Origin: an uncultured Faecalibacterium sp.
Lineage (GTDB): Bacteria; Bacillota; Clostridia; Oscillospirales; Ruminococcaceae
Direction of reading: 5' to 3'
DNA: 64,000 bases
NCBI GenBank assembly: GCA_934548045.1
Contig: CAKTEM010000008.1
Location: forward strand, 62,001-126,000
Shown here: positions 51,114 to 59,450 of the stretch, piece after piece
Numbering within the stretch: position 1 is the first letter of the stretch
Layout of the letters: the number at the start of each line of letters is the position of its first letter
Notes under the pieces: generated by a model
The model's input: only the letters and a program-made list of their open reading frames with translations
Databases searched by the model: none
Told to the model about the DNA's origin: nothing
Translations under genes and position numbers: made by a program

Positions 51114-51362
51114 ATGACGAACTATGAAATCAAGATGCCCGCAGGCTATGCAGCAATCGAAGAAGAAGAGATGACCTACCTGGTCGGCGGCGCAGATCCT
51201 CAGTGGCTGTCTTACCTGAAGAACGTCGGCACCACCTTCAGCTACATTGCTCGTGTGTTCTCTTCCGTGAACTCCATCATCAACAATGTCAGCACCATCT
51301 ACAACTCGATCGTCTGGCTGAACACCAACGTTCCGAGCCTGTTCGGCACCAGCAAGGCTTGA
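51114..51362 (+). CDS. double-glycine-leader secreted peptide, MAM-like leader
   Basis: 82-residue peptide. The leader MPAGYAAIEEEEMTYLVGGA ends in GG, the cleavage signal of C39-peptidase ABC exporters. From memory, the Faecalibacterium anti-inflammatory protein MAM opens with a similar run (MPANYSVIAENEMTYVNGG). The mature part (about 56 residues) is rich in Ser, Asn, Val and Ile and ends FGTSKA; it has no Cys. RBS AAGAAAGGAAAATGC. Its role as bacteriocin, signal or immune effector is inference. No exporter gene is nearby. Confidence 0.75.
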   Translation: MTNYEIKMPAGYAAIEEEEMTYLVGGADPQWLSYLKNVGTTFSYIARVFSSVNSIINNVSTIYNSIVWLNTNVPSLFGTSKA

Positions 51363-51384
51363 GTTAAAGTTTAAAAGGTCGTTT

Positions 51385-51419
51385 AAAAACGCCGGTTCCT
51401 TCGGGAACCGGCGTTTTTA
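51385..51419 (+). terminator. terminator after the peptide gene
   Basis: AACGCCGGTTCC/GGAACCGGCGTT perfect stem with TTCG-type loop, followed by TTTAT. Confidence 0.9.
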
Positions 51420-51446
51420 TGTGAGTCTATCAAAAGTACAAAAAAT

Positions 51447-51494
51447 AAACCGCACCTGCATCGGACAAATCCGAAGTACAGGTGCGGTTTTCTC
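51447..51494 (-). terminator. terminator after DUF1846 gene
   Basis: AAACCGCACCTG pairs with CAGGTGCGGTTT; on the minus strand followed by ATTTTTTGTACTTTTG. Confidence 0.85.
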
Positions 51495-51504
51495 ATCTCA
51501 AAAC

Positions 51505-52995
51505 TTATTTCTTATGATACTTGCGGTCTTCCTCTTCATAGGCAGGCTCGCAGGTAAGGTACATGCCGAGACGCTTGAGGGTATCGGTATCCACGCTGGA
51601 CAGGATGACAGTTGAGTGGATGTCGCAGCCCTTGAGGTTGGACAGCTGATGCAGAGCGGCAGCGGCAACTTCGTTTTCGGCAGCGGAGCTGGACAGTGCG
51701 ATAAGAATCTCATCGGTATGCAGACGAGGATTCTTGCTGCCAAGGTAGTTGGTCTTCAGGGTCTGGATGGGCTCGATGGCACGAGCGGACACGAGGTCGA
51801 TCTCCTGATCGATGCCGGCCAGACGCTTGAGGGCGTTCAGCAGGGCAGAGGACGCCGCACCCAGCAGAGGACCGGTCTTGCCGGTGACAACGGTGCCGTC
51901 GGGCAGCTCGATAGCCGCCGCAGGCAGGCCGCCGGTCTTCTCTGAGACAGCGTGAGCCTGCTGCTCGACCGGACGGGAGCCAATGGTCAGGCCGGCCTGA
52001 TTCAGCAGGAGCTTGAGCTTGAACACCTCGCTGTCCTTCTCGCCGCCGATCTTCTGGTCACACAGAGCCTTGAAATAGCGGCGGACGATCTCATTCCGGG
52101 ATGCCTCGCAGCAGACTTCATCATCGACGATGCAGTTGCCGGCCATGTTGACGCCCATGTCGGTGGGGGAGCGGTAAGGACTCTTGCCGGCGATCAGCTC
52201 GAACATCGCGTTGACGACCGGGAAGATCTCGATGTCGCGGTTGTAGTTGACCGTGGTTTTGCCGTAGGCTTCCAGATGGAACGGGTCGATCATGTTGACG
52301 TCGTTCAAGTCGGCGGTAGCAGCCTCATAAGCGAGGTTGACCGGGTGCTTGAGGGGCAGGTTCCAGATGGGGAAAGTCTCGAACTTGGCGTAACCGGCCT
52401 TCACACCGCGCTTGTATTCGTGGTAGAGCTGAGACAGGCAGGTCGCCATCTTTCCGCTGCCGGGGCCGGGTGCGGTGATAACGACCAGCGGACGCTCCGT
52501 TTCGATGTAGTCGTTCTTGCCGTAGCCCTCGTCGCTGACGATTTTTTCCACGTCGTTGGGGTAGCCCGGGATCTTGTAGTGGCGGAAGGTGCGGATGCCA
52601 AGGCCGTTCAGCTTCTTCTCGAAGGCTTCGACTTCGGGCTGGGCGGTGTACATCGTCAGGCAGACGCTGCCGACGAAGAGGCCGACACCCTGAAACGCGT
52701 CGATGAGGCGAAGCACATCGAGGTCGTAGGTGATGCCAAAGTCGCCGCGGACCTTGTTGCTCACGATGTCCTCCGCACTGATGACGATGACGATCTCGGC
52801 CTGATCCTTCAGCTGCAGCAGCATCTGCAGCTTGGAATCGGGCTGGAAGCCGGGCAGCACACGGGAAGCGTGATAATCGTCGAACAGCTTGCCGCCAAAC
52901 TCGAGGTAGAGCTTGTTGTCGAACTGTGCGATGCGCTCCCGGATATGCTCCGACTGCATCTTAAGGTATTTGTCGTTATCAAATCCTTTTTTCAT
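51505..52995 (-). CDS. DUF1846 family protein
   Basis: 496-residue member of DUF1846, a family of ATP-binding, hexameric fold proteins of unknown role found in clostridia and streptococci. The family opening KKGFDNDKYLKMQSEHIRER and the Gly-rich APGPGSGKMATCL (around residue 185, P-loop-like) are seen. ATG 52995 follows AAAGGAC; an upstream in-frame ATG lacks a RBS. Monocistronic. Confidence 0.88.
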   Translation of the reverse strand: MKKGFDNDKYLKMQSEHIRERIAQFDNKLYLEFGGKLFDDYHASRVLPGFQPDSKLQMLLQLKDQAEIVIVISAEDIVSNKVRGDFGITYDLDVLRLIDAFQGVGLFVGSVCLTMYTAQPEVEAFEKKLNGLGIRTFRHYKIPGYPNDVEKIVSDEGYGKNDYIETERPLVVITAPGPGSGKMATCLSQLYHEYKRGVKAGYAKFETFPIWNLPLKHPVNLAYEAATADLNDVNMIDPFHLEAYGKTTVNYNRDIEIFPVVNAMFELIAGKSPYRSPTDMGVNMAGNCIVDDEVCCEASRNEIVRRYFKALCDQKIGGEKDSEVFKLKLLLNQAGLTIGSRPVEQQAHAVSEKTGGLPAAAIELPDGTVVTGKTGPLLGAASSALLNALKRLAGIDQEIDLVSARAIEPIQTLKTNYLGSKNPRLHTDEILIALSSSAAENEVAAAALHQLSNLKGCDIHSTVILSSVDTDTLKRLGMYLTCEPAYEEEDRKYHKK

Positions 52996-53098
52996 TTGTG
53001 TTGTCCTTTCCCTGTTTCCGAAACTTTTACAACAATGCACTTAGTATAGCATACCCGGCGGAGCAGTGCAATGAAATTTCGATGGAAAAACCACGAAA

Positions 53099-53136
53099 AA
53101 ACAGCTGGGCGGCTTGTTGGAACTGCCCAGCTGTTA
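53099..53136 (-). terminator. terminator, minus strand, orphan
   Basis: AACAGCTGGGC/GCCCAGCTGTT stem followed on the minus strand by TTTTTTCG. It lies just past the small minus-strand frame at 53149-53286 rather than past an intact gene. Confidence 0.8.
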
Positions 53137-53148
53137 TCGGAGAAAGAT

Positions 53149-53286
53149 TTAGAGGAACGCGAAGAGAATGGATGCAATCAGCAGAACGATCGCGCCGCCG
53201 ATACGGGAGGAGATCTGTGCGTACTGCGTTTTTGTTGATTTTATGATAATCGAAAACGAACCATTTGTTAAATCATACGTTTTCAT
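53149..53286 (-). other. small minus-strand frame with C-terminal membrane segment, possible gene remnant
   Basis: A 45-codon ATG-to-TAA frame ends in a hydrophobic helix (IGGAIVLLIASILFAFL) and is followed by a good terminator at 53099-53136. Its first 20 codons are AT-rich and have no RBS, while the last 25 have the GC content of local genes, so it looks like the tail of a lost membrane protein fused to unrelated DNA. The rest of 53290-53565 holds no gene that I can support. Confidence 0.35.
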
Positions 53287-53565
53287 AAAAATGAATTGAA
53301 AAACGGAATGGATAAAATTGGAAAATATAGCTTTTCAGGACGGAAGAACGGGCAGAGTGGCCGCAGAGACGCTGGATGCAGGACCACAGAACAAAAAACG
53401 GCCCGGACGACAAAAACGACCATGCCGAAAACGACATGTTTACCATGCAAAAATGGAATAGTTGCTCTTTTTCAAGGCTTTTTCAAAGTGCTGAAAAATT
53501 GCCCCGATTTTCGTCAAAAATAACAATTGACGTAGAATCGAGGCGATTGGTGAGGAAAACAAAAA

Positions 53566-53602
53566 TCCCCCGTGCAGAGACATTCTGCACAGGGGAGAGA
53601 TG
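53566..53602 (-). terminator. terminator after LysR gene
   Basis: CCCC and GTGCAGA pair with TCTGCAC and GGGG around GACAT; on the minus strand followed by ATTTTTG. Confidence 0.85.
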
Positions 53603-53617
53603 GAAGGAAATGTTTTC

Positions 53618-54475
53618 TCAGGCTTTGCTGTGGGAACAGGCCATCCGGATGAATTCCCGTACCTGCGGCAGCTCAAACTCGCGCTTGCGGTAGAGCAGGT
53701 AGGTCGACCGGGTGAGCGGCGTGCCGTCCGCGAAGAAGAGCGGTTCGGCGATGCCCTTGAAGTAGGACAGGCAGATCTCCGGCACGATGCTCCAGCCCAG
53801 TCCGGCCTGCACCATGGACACACAGGCGGACAGGCCATCCACATTCAAAGGGCTTTTTGGCTCGAGCTTGTGTTCCATCAGCCAGCGCGCCTTCATGCTC
53901 ATGTGTTCGGGGTTGGCATCGCGGCCGATGTAACGCAGCTCGTTGAGCGGCACATTAGCGGTTTCCGGACTGCGGATGAGACAGACCGGCTCTCGCTCCA
54001 GCAGGATCTTGCCGTCATCCCAGTCGTACTCGCCGCGCACGATGGCGAGGTAGGCCCGGCCGTCTTGAAGCTTCTGCATACAGTTCCGGCTGTGGTCGCT
54101 GGAAACTTTCAGAGTGACGTTCGGATACCGTGCCGTGTACTCTGCAAGGATCTTCGGCAGGCGGTAATTCGAGTAGTCGATGGAAGCTTCCAGCCGTAGG
54201 GTTCCGCCGACCGTACCCTTGTTGAGCTGGATGCGGTTGCGGAGAGATTCAAACTCGTTGACCGTCTTCTGAATGGTCTCCCGGGCCGCCTCGCCGGCAG
54301 GGGTCAAGGTCACACCGTGCTTACTGCGCAGGAAGAGCGGCGCGCCCAACTCGGCCTCCATGTTCTGCAGCCGCTTGCTCAGGGTCGGCTGTGCCAGATA
54401 GAGCTTTTCTGCCGTGCGAGTCAGATTTCCCGTCTCCGCAAGGGTGAGGAAGATCTGAAGATCTTTTTCGTCCAT
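53618..54475 (-). CDS. LysR-family transcriptional regulator
   Basis: 285-residue LysR protein: HTH at residues 1-60 (LQIFLTLAETGNLTRTAEKLYLAQPTLSKRL) and a two-lobed effector domain. It sits beside the aconitase- and PrpF-family genes; E. coli has ybhD (LysR) next to ybhH (PrpF-like) and ybhJ (aconitase-like), so it is the probable regulator of this pair. ATG 54475 follows AAAAGGACGG. Confidence 0.85.
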   Translation of the reverse strand: MDEKDLQIFLTLAETGNLTRTAEKLYLAQPTLSKRLQNMEAELGAPLFLRSKHGVTLTPAGEAARETIQKTVNEFESLRNRIQLNKGTVGGTLRLEASIDYSNYRLPKILAEYTARYPNVTLKVSSDHSRNCMQKLQDGRAYLAIVRGEYDWDDGKILLEREPVCLIRSPETANVPLNELRYIGRDANPEHMSMKARWLMEHKLEPKSPLNVDGLSACVSMVQAGLGWSIVPEICLSYFKGIAEPLFFADGTPLTRSTYLLYRKREFELPQVREFIRMACSHSKA

Positions 54476-54560
54476 GTGATGTTCCGTCCTTTTCTCGCTT
54501 TTTACTTCAGTATAGCGTTTTGAGGACAGAAGTTCAAGTCCGGCACCGCTTTTCACGGGA

Positions 54561-56837
54561 TCACTTCTGGTTGTTGTTGCGATAGTAGTTGATGAGGCAG
54601 CCGTCCGCGATGATCTGACGCTCCGGCTCGGTCAGGACACCGGTGGAGACCGGGAACTCGGTCACGGTGCCGTCCGGCTTGACTGCATAAGCGGAGAAAC
54701 TTGCCTTGTTCTCGAGAACTGCCTGACGCAGGCCCGGAACGAAGATGTAGTCGCCCAGCTCGAAGACCTCGGGGTTCTCGACGAGGAACGGAGTCATGCC
54801 CCAGTTGATGCAGTTGGAGCGATAACGCTTGGTGGCGTACTGTTTTGCGAAGTTTGCGGATGCGCCCATGACGCGCTGGCAGGAAGCGGCCTGCTCACGG
54901 GCGGAGCCGTCGCCGGGCATGTTGGCGAAGATGGTGGAGCCGATGTCCGTGTTGGCCGGGTCATTCTGGATGCCTGCCTTGGTGAGGGCTGCATAGACAT
55001 TCAGGACTTCCTCGGGCAGAGCCTTGCCAGCCTCACGGTCGCGCTCGATCTGGCGCATGACCTTGCTGCGAGAGACGTACTGGGGATCACGGCGGCTCAG
55101 AGCGAACTCAGACAGACGCTCGGGGTTGGAACGATAGGAAGAGGTCTCGCCGGAGGGAATCAGCTCGTCGGTGGTGGTGACAGGGTCGGTGATGTAGGAG
55201 CAGACCTTCACCAGTAGGTCGTCGGTCAGGGCAGGCATCTCGGGCCAGTCCTTGATGTTCGGGCCGAAGCGCAGTTCTGCGTCCGGCTCAGCATGGCCCC
55301 AGCCGTTGTAAACGCGCTTCTCGTACAGGGATGCGTTGTAGTGATATTCGGGGTTGGTATACTCGACATCGAGGTCGGTCGCAGCGGTCAGCTTGCCGCC
55401 GTTTGCAGCTGTTGCCGCGATGGAACGGGCGTCCATCAGGGCAACAGCTGCCATCTGGCCTTCACCCGGCTTGGAGCCTTCGCGGTTCGGGAAGTTACGG
55501 GTGGTGTGACGGATGGAGAACTCGCCGTTTGCCGGGCAGTCGCCTGCACCGAAGCAGGGGCCGCAGAAGCACTCGCGCATGATGGCACCGGCATTGACGA
55601 GGTCGTTTGCACGGCCATTCTTGAGCAGCTCGCTCAGAGCAGGCATGGAGCCCGGATAGATGCTCAGGGTGAAGGAACCGTTGCCGCAGCTCTGGCCGCG
55701 CAGGATGTCAGCAGCAGCGCAGATGTTGTCGAAGGTGCCGCCGGCGCAGCCAGCGATCTCGCCCTGATCGACCCAGATGGCACCGTCGTGGAATTTGCTG
55801 TCCAGATTCATCTTGGCACCCTTGATCTGCTTGTTGGCCTCTTCCTGAACTTTGTGCAGGATGTCGGCTGCGTTCTCCTGCAGCTCGTGGATGGTGTAGG
55901 TGTTGGAGGGGTGCATCGGCATTGCGATGGTGGACTCGATGGTGGACAGATCGATGTAGACGCAACCGTCGTAGTAAGCGACCTCAGCAGGCTGCAATTT
56001 CTTGAAGTCCTGCGGACGGCCATGGATGGTGTAGTAACGCTGGGTCTCCTCATCGGTGACCCAGATGGAGGACCAGCAGGTGGTCTCGGTGGTCATGACG
56101 TCGATGGCGTTGCGATACTCGATGGGCAGGCCGGCAATGCCGGGGCCGACGAACTCCATGACCTTGTTCTTGACATAGCCCTTCTTATAGACGGCACCGC
56201 AGATGCTCAGAGCCACATCGTGGGGGCCGATGCCCGGGCGAGGCTTGCCGGTCAGGTAGATGGCAATGACCTGCGGACGAGCGAAGTCATAGGTTCGGCC
56301 CAGCAGCTGCTTGGCCAGCTCGCCGCCGCCCTCGCCGACAGCCATGGTACCCAGCGCACCGTAACGGGTGTGGGAGTCGGAACCGAGGATCATCTTGCCG
56401 CCGGCTGCCATCGTCTCACGGTTGTAGCTGTGGATATTTGCCATGTTGGTGGGAACATAGATGCCGCCGTACTTGTGAGCAGCGGACAGTGCGAACTTGT
56501 GGTCGTCCTCGTTGATGGTGCCGCCGACTGCGCACAGGCTGTTGTGGCAGTTGGTCAGGACGTAGGGCAGAGGGAACTTCTTCATGCCGGATGCGCGGGC
56601 GGTCTGGATGATGCCGACATAGGTGATATCGTGGCTGGTCATGGAGTCGAACTTCAGTTGCAGCTGGTCGGGATCACCGCTCTTGTTGTGGGCCTGCAGG
56701 ATACCGTAGGCCATAGTGCCTTTCTCAGCAGCTTCTTTATAGGTGGCTTTGCCGGTCTTCTGTGCCACCTCTTCGGGGCAGGAGCAGATGGTCTCGCCGT
56801 TGACGAGGTAGATCCCGTTCTCATACAGTTTCAACAT
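54561..56837 (-). CDS. aconitase-family hydratase (YbhJ-like)
   Basis: 758-residue aconitase-superfamily enzyme. Expected 4Fe-4S Cys region is seen as AGCAGGTFDN and CFCGPCFGAGDCPANGEFS, and the substrate-binding HTTRNFPNREGS corresponds to the conserved SSRNFEGR-type loop. SDSHTRYGALGTMAVGEGGGE is the family signature. Size and gene context fit E. coli YbhJ, whose substrate is not established. Paired with PrpF it suggests a 2-methylcitrate, aconitate or itaconate-like acid. Own promoter; PrpF lies upstream with a terminator between. Confidence 0.84.
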   Translation of the reverse strand: MLKLYENGIYLVNGETICSCPEEVAQKTGKATYKEAAEKGTMAYGILQAHNKSGDPDQLQLKFDSMTSHDITYVGIIQTARASGMKKFPLPYVLTNCHNSLCAVGGTINEDDHKFALSAAHKYGGIYVPTNMANIHSYNRETMAAGGKMILGSDSHTRYGALGTMAVGEGGGELAKQLLGRTYDFARPQVIAIYLTGKPRPGIGPHDVALSICGAVYKKGYVKNKVMEFVGPGIAGLPIEYRNAIDVMTTETTCWSSIWVTDEETQRYYTIHGRPQDFKKLQPAEVAYYDGCVYIDLSTIESTIAMPMHPSNTYTIHELQENAADILHKVQEEANKQIKGAKMNLDSKFHDGAIWVDQGEIAGCAGGTFDNICAAADILRGQSCGNGSFTLSIYPGSMPALSELLKNGRANDLVNAGAIMRECFCGPCFGAGDCPANGEFSIRHTTRNFPNREGSKPGEGQMAAVALMDARSIAATAANGGKLTAATDLDVEYTNPEYHYNASLYEKRVYNGWGHAEPDAELRFGPNIKDWPEMPALTDDLLVKVCSYITDPVTTTDELIPSGETSSYRSNPERLSEFALSRRDPQYVSRSKVMRQIERDREAGKALPEEVLNVYAALTKAGIQNDPANTDIGSTIFANMPGDGSAREQAASCQRVMGASANFAKQYATKRYRSNCINWGMTPFLVENPEVFELGDYIFVPGLRQAVLENKASFSAYAVKPDGTVTEFPVSTGVLTEPERQIIADGCLINYYRNNNQK

Positions 56838-56909
56838 AGCAGGTACTTCCTTTCATCTCTTGGGATTTTACTCTCTTCTGATCCCGGTCAGGATCTTCTT
56901 TCTGGCTCT

Positions 56910-56938
56910 ATGATAGCGCATTGGAACCATTCTGTAAA
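56910..56938 (-). promoter_or_regulatory. promoter of aconitase-family gene, TTTACA-N17-TATCAT
   Basis: On the minus strand TTTACA (56938-56933) and TATCAT (56915-56910), spacing 17. It is similar base for base to the PrpF promoter at 58288-58316. Confidence 0.65.
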
Positions 56939-56994
56939 ATAGTTGGTTTTTATGACTTTTGATTCTTATTTTTGATGATAGAAAAGCAGAAAAC

Positions 56995-57037
56995 GACAGC
57001 AGCTCTGTCCGGAAAAACCAGACAGAGCCGCTGCTGT
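56995..57037 (-). terminator. terminator after PrpF-family gene
   Basis: ACAGC, mismatch, GCTCTGTC pairs with GACAGAGC, mismatch, GCTGT around a short loop; the minus-strand tail is GTTTTCTGC, a weak U-tract. Confidence 0.7.
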
Positions 57038-57082
57038 TGTTGTGTTCTATTTTCTCATCCAGCAGGATAGGAGAGAGCGAAA

Positions 57083-58225
57083 TTATTTGCGGATGTACAG
57101 AGTACCATCCATGATGCGGCGAGCCGTGCGCTGGACGGCGACGCCGGAGACCTTGATCTCATTCAGGGGCTTGGTGGGGTCATCCAGATAGGGATACATC
57201 GTCATGACGCCGGACGGATGGCCGATGCGGACGGTCTGCTGGCCGGGCTGGATGTTTGCCAGCTCGTTGACGATGGTGCCGGGAACGAAAGCCGCCACAC
57301 TGATGGAAGACGCGCTGGTGAGCGGACAGGCCTTGTGGCACTTAAACACGCTGATAACACGGGCGCAGATGTCCATCTCGGAAGCATCGACCTGCTTGCC
57401 GCTGATGTCGGTGAAGGAGGTCGGGACGTTCACGAAGCCGACCTTGGGAACAGCCGGGCTGTTGGCGGTAGCGTCAGCGAAGTCCTTCGCAAAGCCCATC
57501 TTGACGCAGGCCGCGCCGCGGATGGCTTCCAGCTTTGCGGCCAGAGCCTTGTTTGCGTCGACTTCGGCAGGCAGTTCGGTACCGGCAATGCCGAGGTCGG
57601 CGGCACGGACCAGAACGATGGGGTTGGAAACGTCCAGAATGGTCGCTTCAATGGTGCCAAACTCGCCCAGATCCAGCACTTCCTTTGCGGAATCGGTAGG
57701 GAAGAGCTTGCCCGTCTTGGAACCGGCCGGGTCGAGGAAATTGACTTTCAACTCACCGGCAGTGCCGTCGACGCCTGCGATGGAGCAGGTGCCCTCGTTG
57801 TTGAACTGTCCATCCTTGACCGGAACTTCAACGTCGATGGTCTTGTTGGTGTTCAGGTTGAACATGTGGACGATGGTGGTCGGCTCGGTCAGATGTTCGA
57901 CCAGACCCATCTCGACCGCAAAAGGAGCGGTGGCGGCGGTCATGTTGCCGCAGTTGCTCTTGTAGTCGATCTTGGACTGGCCCACGATGGACTGACCGAC
58001 GATGTAATCGACGTCGATGCCGGGCCGGTCGCTCTTGTTGACGACGACGATCTTGTTGTTGCTGGACACACAGCCGCCCAGACCGTCGATCTGCTTGGGG
58101 TCAGGGCTGCCCATCGCCTGAACAAAAATGTCATCCCACTCTTCCCGGGCAGGCAGGTCTTCGCGCAGGAACATGCAGCCCTTCGATGTGCCACCGCGCA
58201 TGAATACACAGGGGAACTTCCGCAT
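57083..58225 (-). CDS. PrpF-family isomerase (YbhH-like)
   Basis: 380-residue PrpF-family protein with the opening FPCVFMRGGTSKGCMF (the conserved RGGTSKG with catalytic region), GGCVSSNNKIV, CGNMTAATAPFAVE with Cys, and IGHPSGVM near the C terminus. PrpF isomerases move a proton on unsaturated tricarboxylates, such as trans- to cis-aconitate or 3-methylitaconate. Context with the aconitase-family gene and LysR supports such a substrate; which one is not known. No transporter (YbhI-type) is adjacent. Confidence 0.88.
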   Translation of the reverse strand: MRKFPCVFMRGGTSKGCMFLREDLPAREEWDDIFVQAMGSPDPKQIDGLGGCVSSNNKIVVVNKSDRPGIDVDYIVGQSIVGQSKIDYKSNCGNMTAATAPFAVEMGLVEHLTEPTTIVHMFNLNTNKTIDVEVPVKDGQFNNEGTCSIAGVDGTAGELKVNFLDPAGSKTGKLFPTDSAKEVLDLGEFGTIEATILDVSNPIVLVRAADLGIAGTELPAEVDANKALAAKLEAIRGAACVKMGFAKDFADATANSPAVPKVGFVNVPTSFTDISGKQVDASEMDICARVISVFKCHKACPLTSASSISVAAFVPGTIVNELANIQPGQQTVRIGHPSGVMTMYPYLDDPTKPLNEIKVSGVAVQRTARRIMDGTLYIRK

Positions 58226-58287
58226 AAATTATCATCCTTTCGACTGATTCAAATACTCGTAAATGGAGAAACGCTTTTCTTGACTCT

Positions 58288-58316
58288 ATCAAACCACAAA
58301 CCCATCCATTTGTAAA
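58288..58316 (-). promoter_or_regulatory. promoter of PrpF-family gene, TTTACA-N17-TTTGAT
   Basis: On the minus strand TTTACA (58316-58311) and TTTGAT (58293-58288), spacing 17, preceded by a palindromic ATTCAATTGAAT at 58325-58336. Confidence 0.6.
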
Positions 58317-58359
58317 ATATAAAGATTCAATTGAATTCCATTCTAGAAAGGAATCGTTG

Positions 58360-58409
58360 ACAAAAAAGAAGAGCCGCCCTCTCCCCAACTTGAGGAAAAA
58401 GACGGCTCT
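58360..58409 (-). terminator. terminator after YoaK-family gene
   Basis: GAGCCG (58371) pairs with CGGCTC (58403) around an inner CCTC/GAGG; on the minus strand followed by TTCTTTTTTG. Confidence 0.8.
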
Positions 58410-58426
58410 CGTATCACAGAAAAAGG

Positions 58427-59245
58427 TCAGTTCTCGTGCTTTTCGTGGTGCAGGGTGTCGTGAAGCTCCTGATGCTCTTCGTGAAGTTCCTCTTTGATGA
58501 GGTGGTCAACTTCACGGACGTCATGCCGCAGTTCGTTCAGCTCCGACTCGATGGCCGGGTTCTCCTCGATGTCCTCCTTAATGAACATCAGGACAAAGCT
58601 GACGATGAGCAGCAGGCAGGAACCCCAGATGGCGTACCGACCGAACCACTGGATGCCCACACTGCCCAAGCCAGCCCCCAGACCGAACAGGAAGATGATG
58701 CCGAAATAGTGGAAGGCTTTGTCCTTTGCCTTGGCATTGCCGGTGCGCATCCATCCGCAGAGGGCTTCCATGCCGCTCCGCAGGTTGCCGATGCACATGG
58801 TGCTGGCGAAGCCGTAGCCGTTCACTTTCCGGAAGGTCTGTACCTGCATGGCGCAGGCAAACGAGACGATGGCGTTGGCCAGCATGTTCCACTCCTGTGG
58901 AAAGAAACCGACCGCAAACAGCAGAACGATCTCGCACAGAACGACCAGCTGCCGCCAATGGAGCGACTGCAGCGTCTTGAACCGCCCGTGCATCATCTCG
59001 GCGACGAAAACGCCAAGCGCAAAGGCCAGCAGAGGGATGAGATAGTGAAGGACTTTATCCCACTGCCCGGCAAACAGGTTGTCGCTCAAAAGAACGATGT
59101 TGCCGGTCTGGGCATTGGCGAAGACCTTTCCGCGAAAGAAGTAGGTATAAGCATCCTGTAAACCGCCGGAAAGGGAAAGAAACATCGCTGTATAAAAGGA
59201 TTCGGACATCTGCCCGTGGTGGATCCGTTTCAGATTCGATTGCAT
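58427..59245 (-). CDS. YoaK-family (DUF1275) membrane protein
   Basis: 272-residue membrane protein with about six hydrophobic segments. The family loop TYFFRGKVFANAQTGNIVLL near residues 34-53 and FASTMCIGNLRSG near 145 are present. Function unknown. The last 45 residues are acidic and His-rich (about nine His), a tail that could bind metal. ATG 59245, at the end of the frame, starts the family domain. Single gene between terminator and the SpoU promoter. Confidence 0.85.
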   Translation of the reverse strand: MQSNLKRIHHGQMSESFYTAMFLSLSGGLQDAYTYFFRGKVFANAQTGNIVLLSDNLFAGQWDKVLHYLIPLLAFALGVFVAEMMHGRFKTLQSLHWRQLVVLCEIVLLFAVGFFPQEWNMLANAIVSFACAMQVQTFRKVNGYGFASTMCIGNLRSGMEALCGWMRTGNAKAKDKAFHYFGIIFLFGLGAGLGSVGIQWFGRYAIWGSCLLLIVSFVLMFIKEDIEENPAIESELNELRHDVREVDHLIKEELHEEHQELHDTLHHEKHEN

Positions 59246-59380
59246 GAAAACACACCCTCACAAAAAATACTCGCAGTTTTTGTCTAATCTGCTACATTAT
59301 TATAATAACAAATCGAACAAAGTGCAATAGGACATTTGCGGTATGCCTGCCATGTTGAAAAAGTATGACGGCGAAGGGTT

Positions 59381-59409
59381 TTGCAATGCGATGCAGGATG
59401 TGGTACAAT
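59381..59409 (+). promoter_or_regulatory. promoter of SpoU gene, TTGCAA-N17-TACAAT
   Basis: TTGCAA at 59381 and TACAAT at 59404, spacing 17; the fourth strict copy of this promoter type. Confidence 0.75.
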
Positions 59410-59450
59410 AACAAAAACGCTGTTTATACGATTCAAAAGGAGATTTTTGA

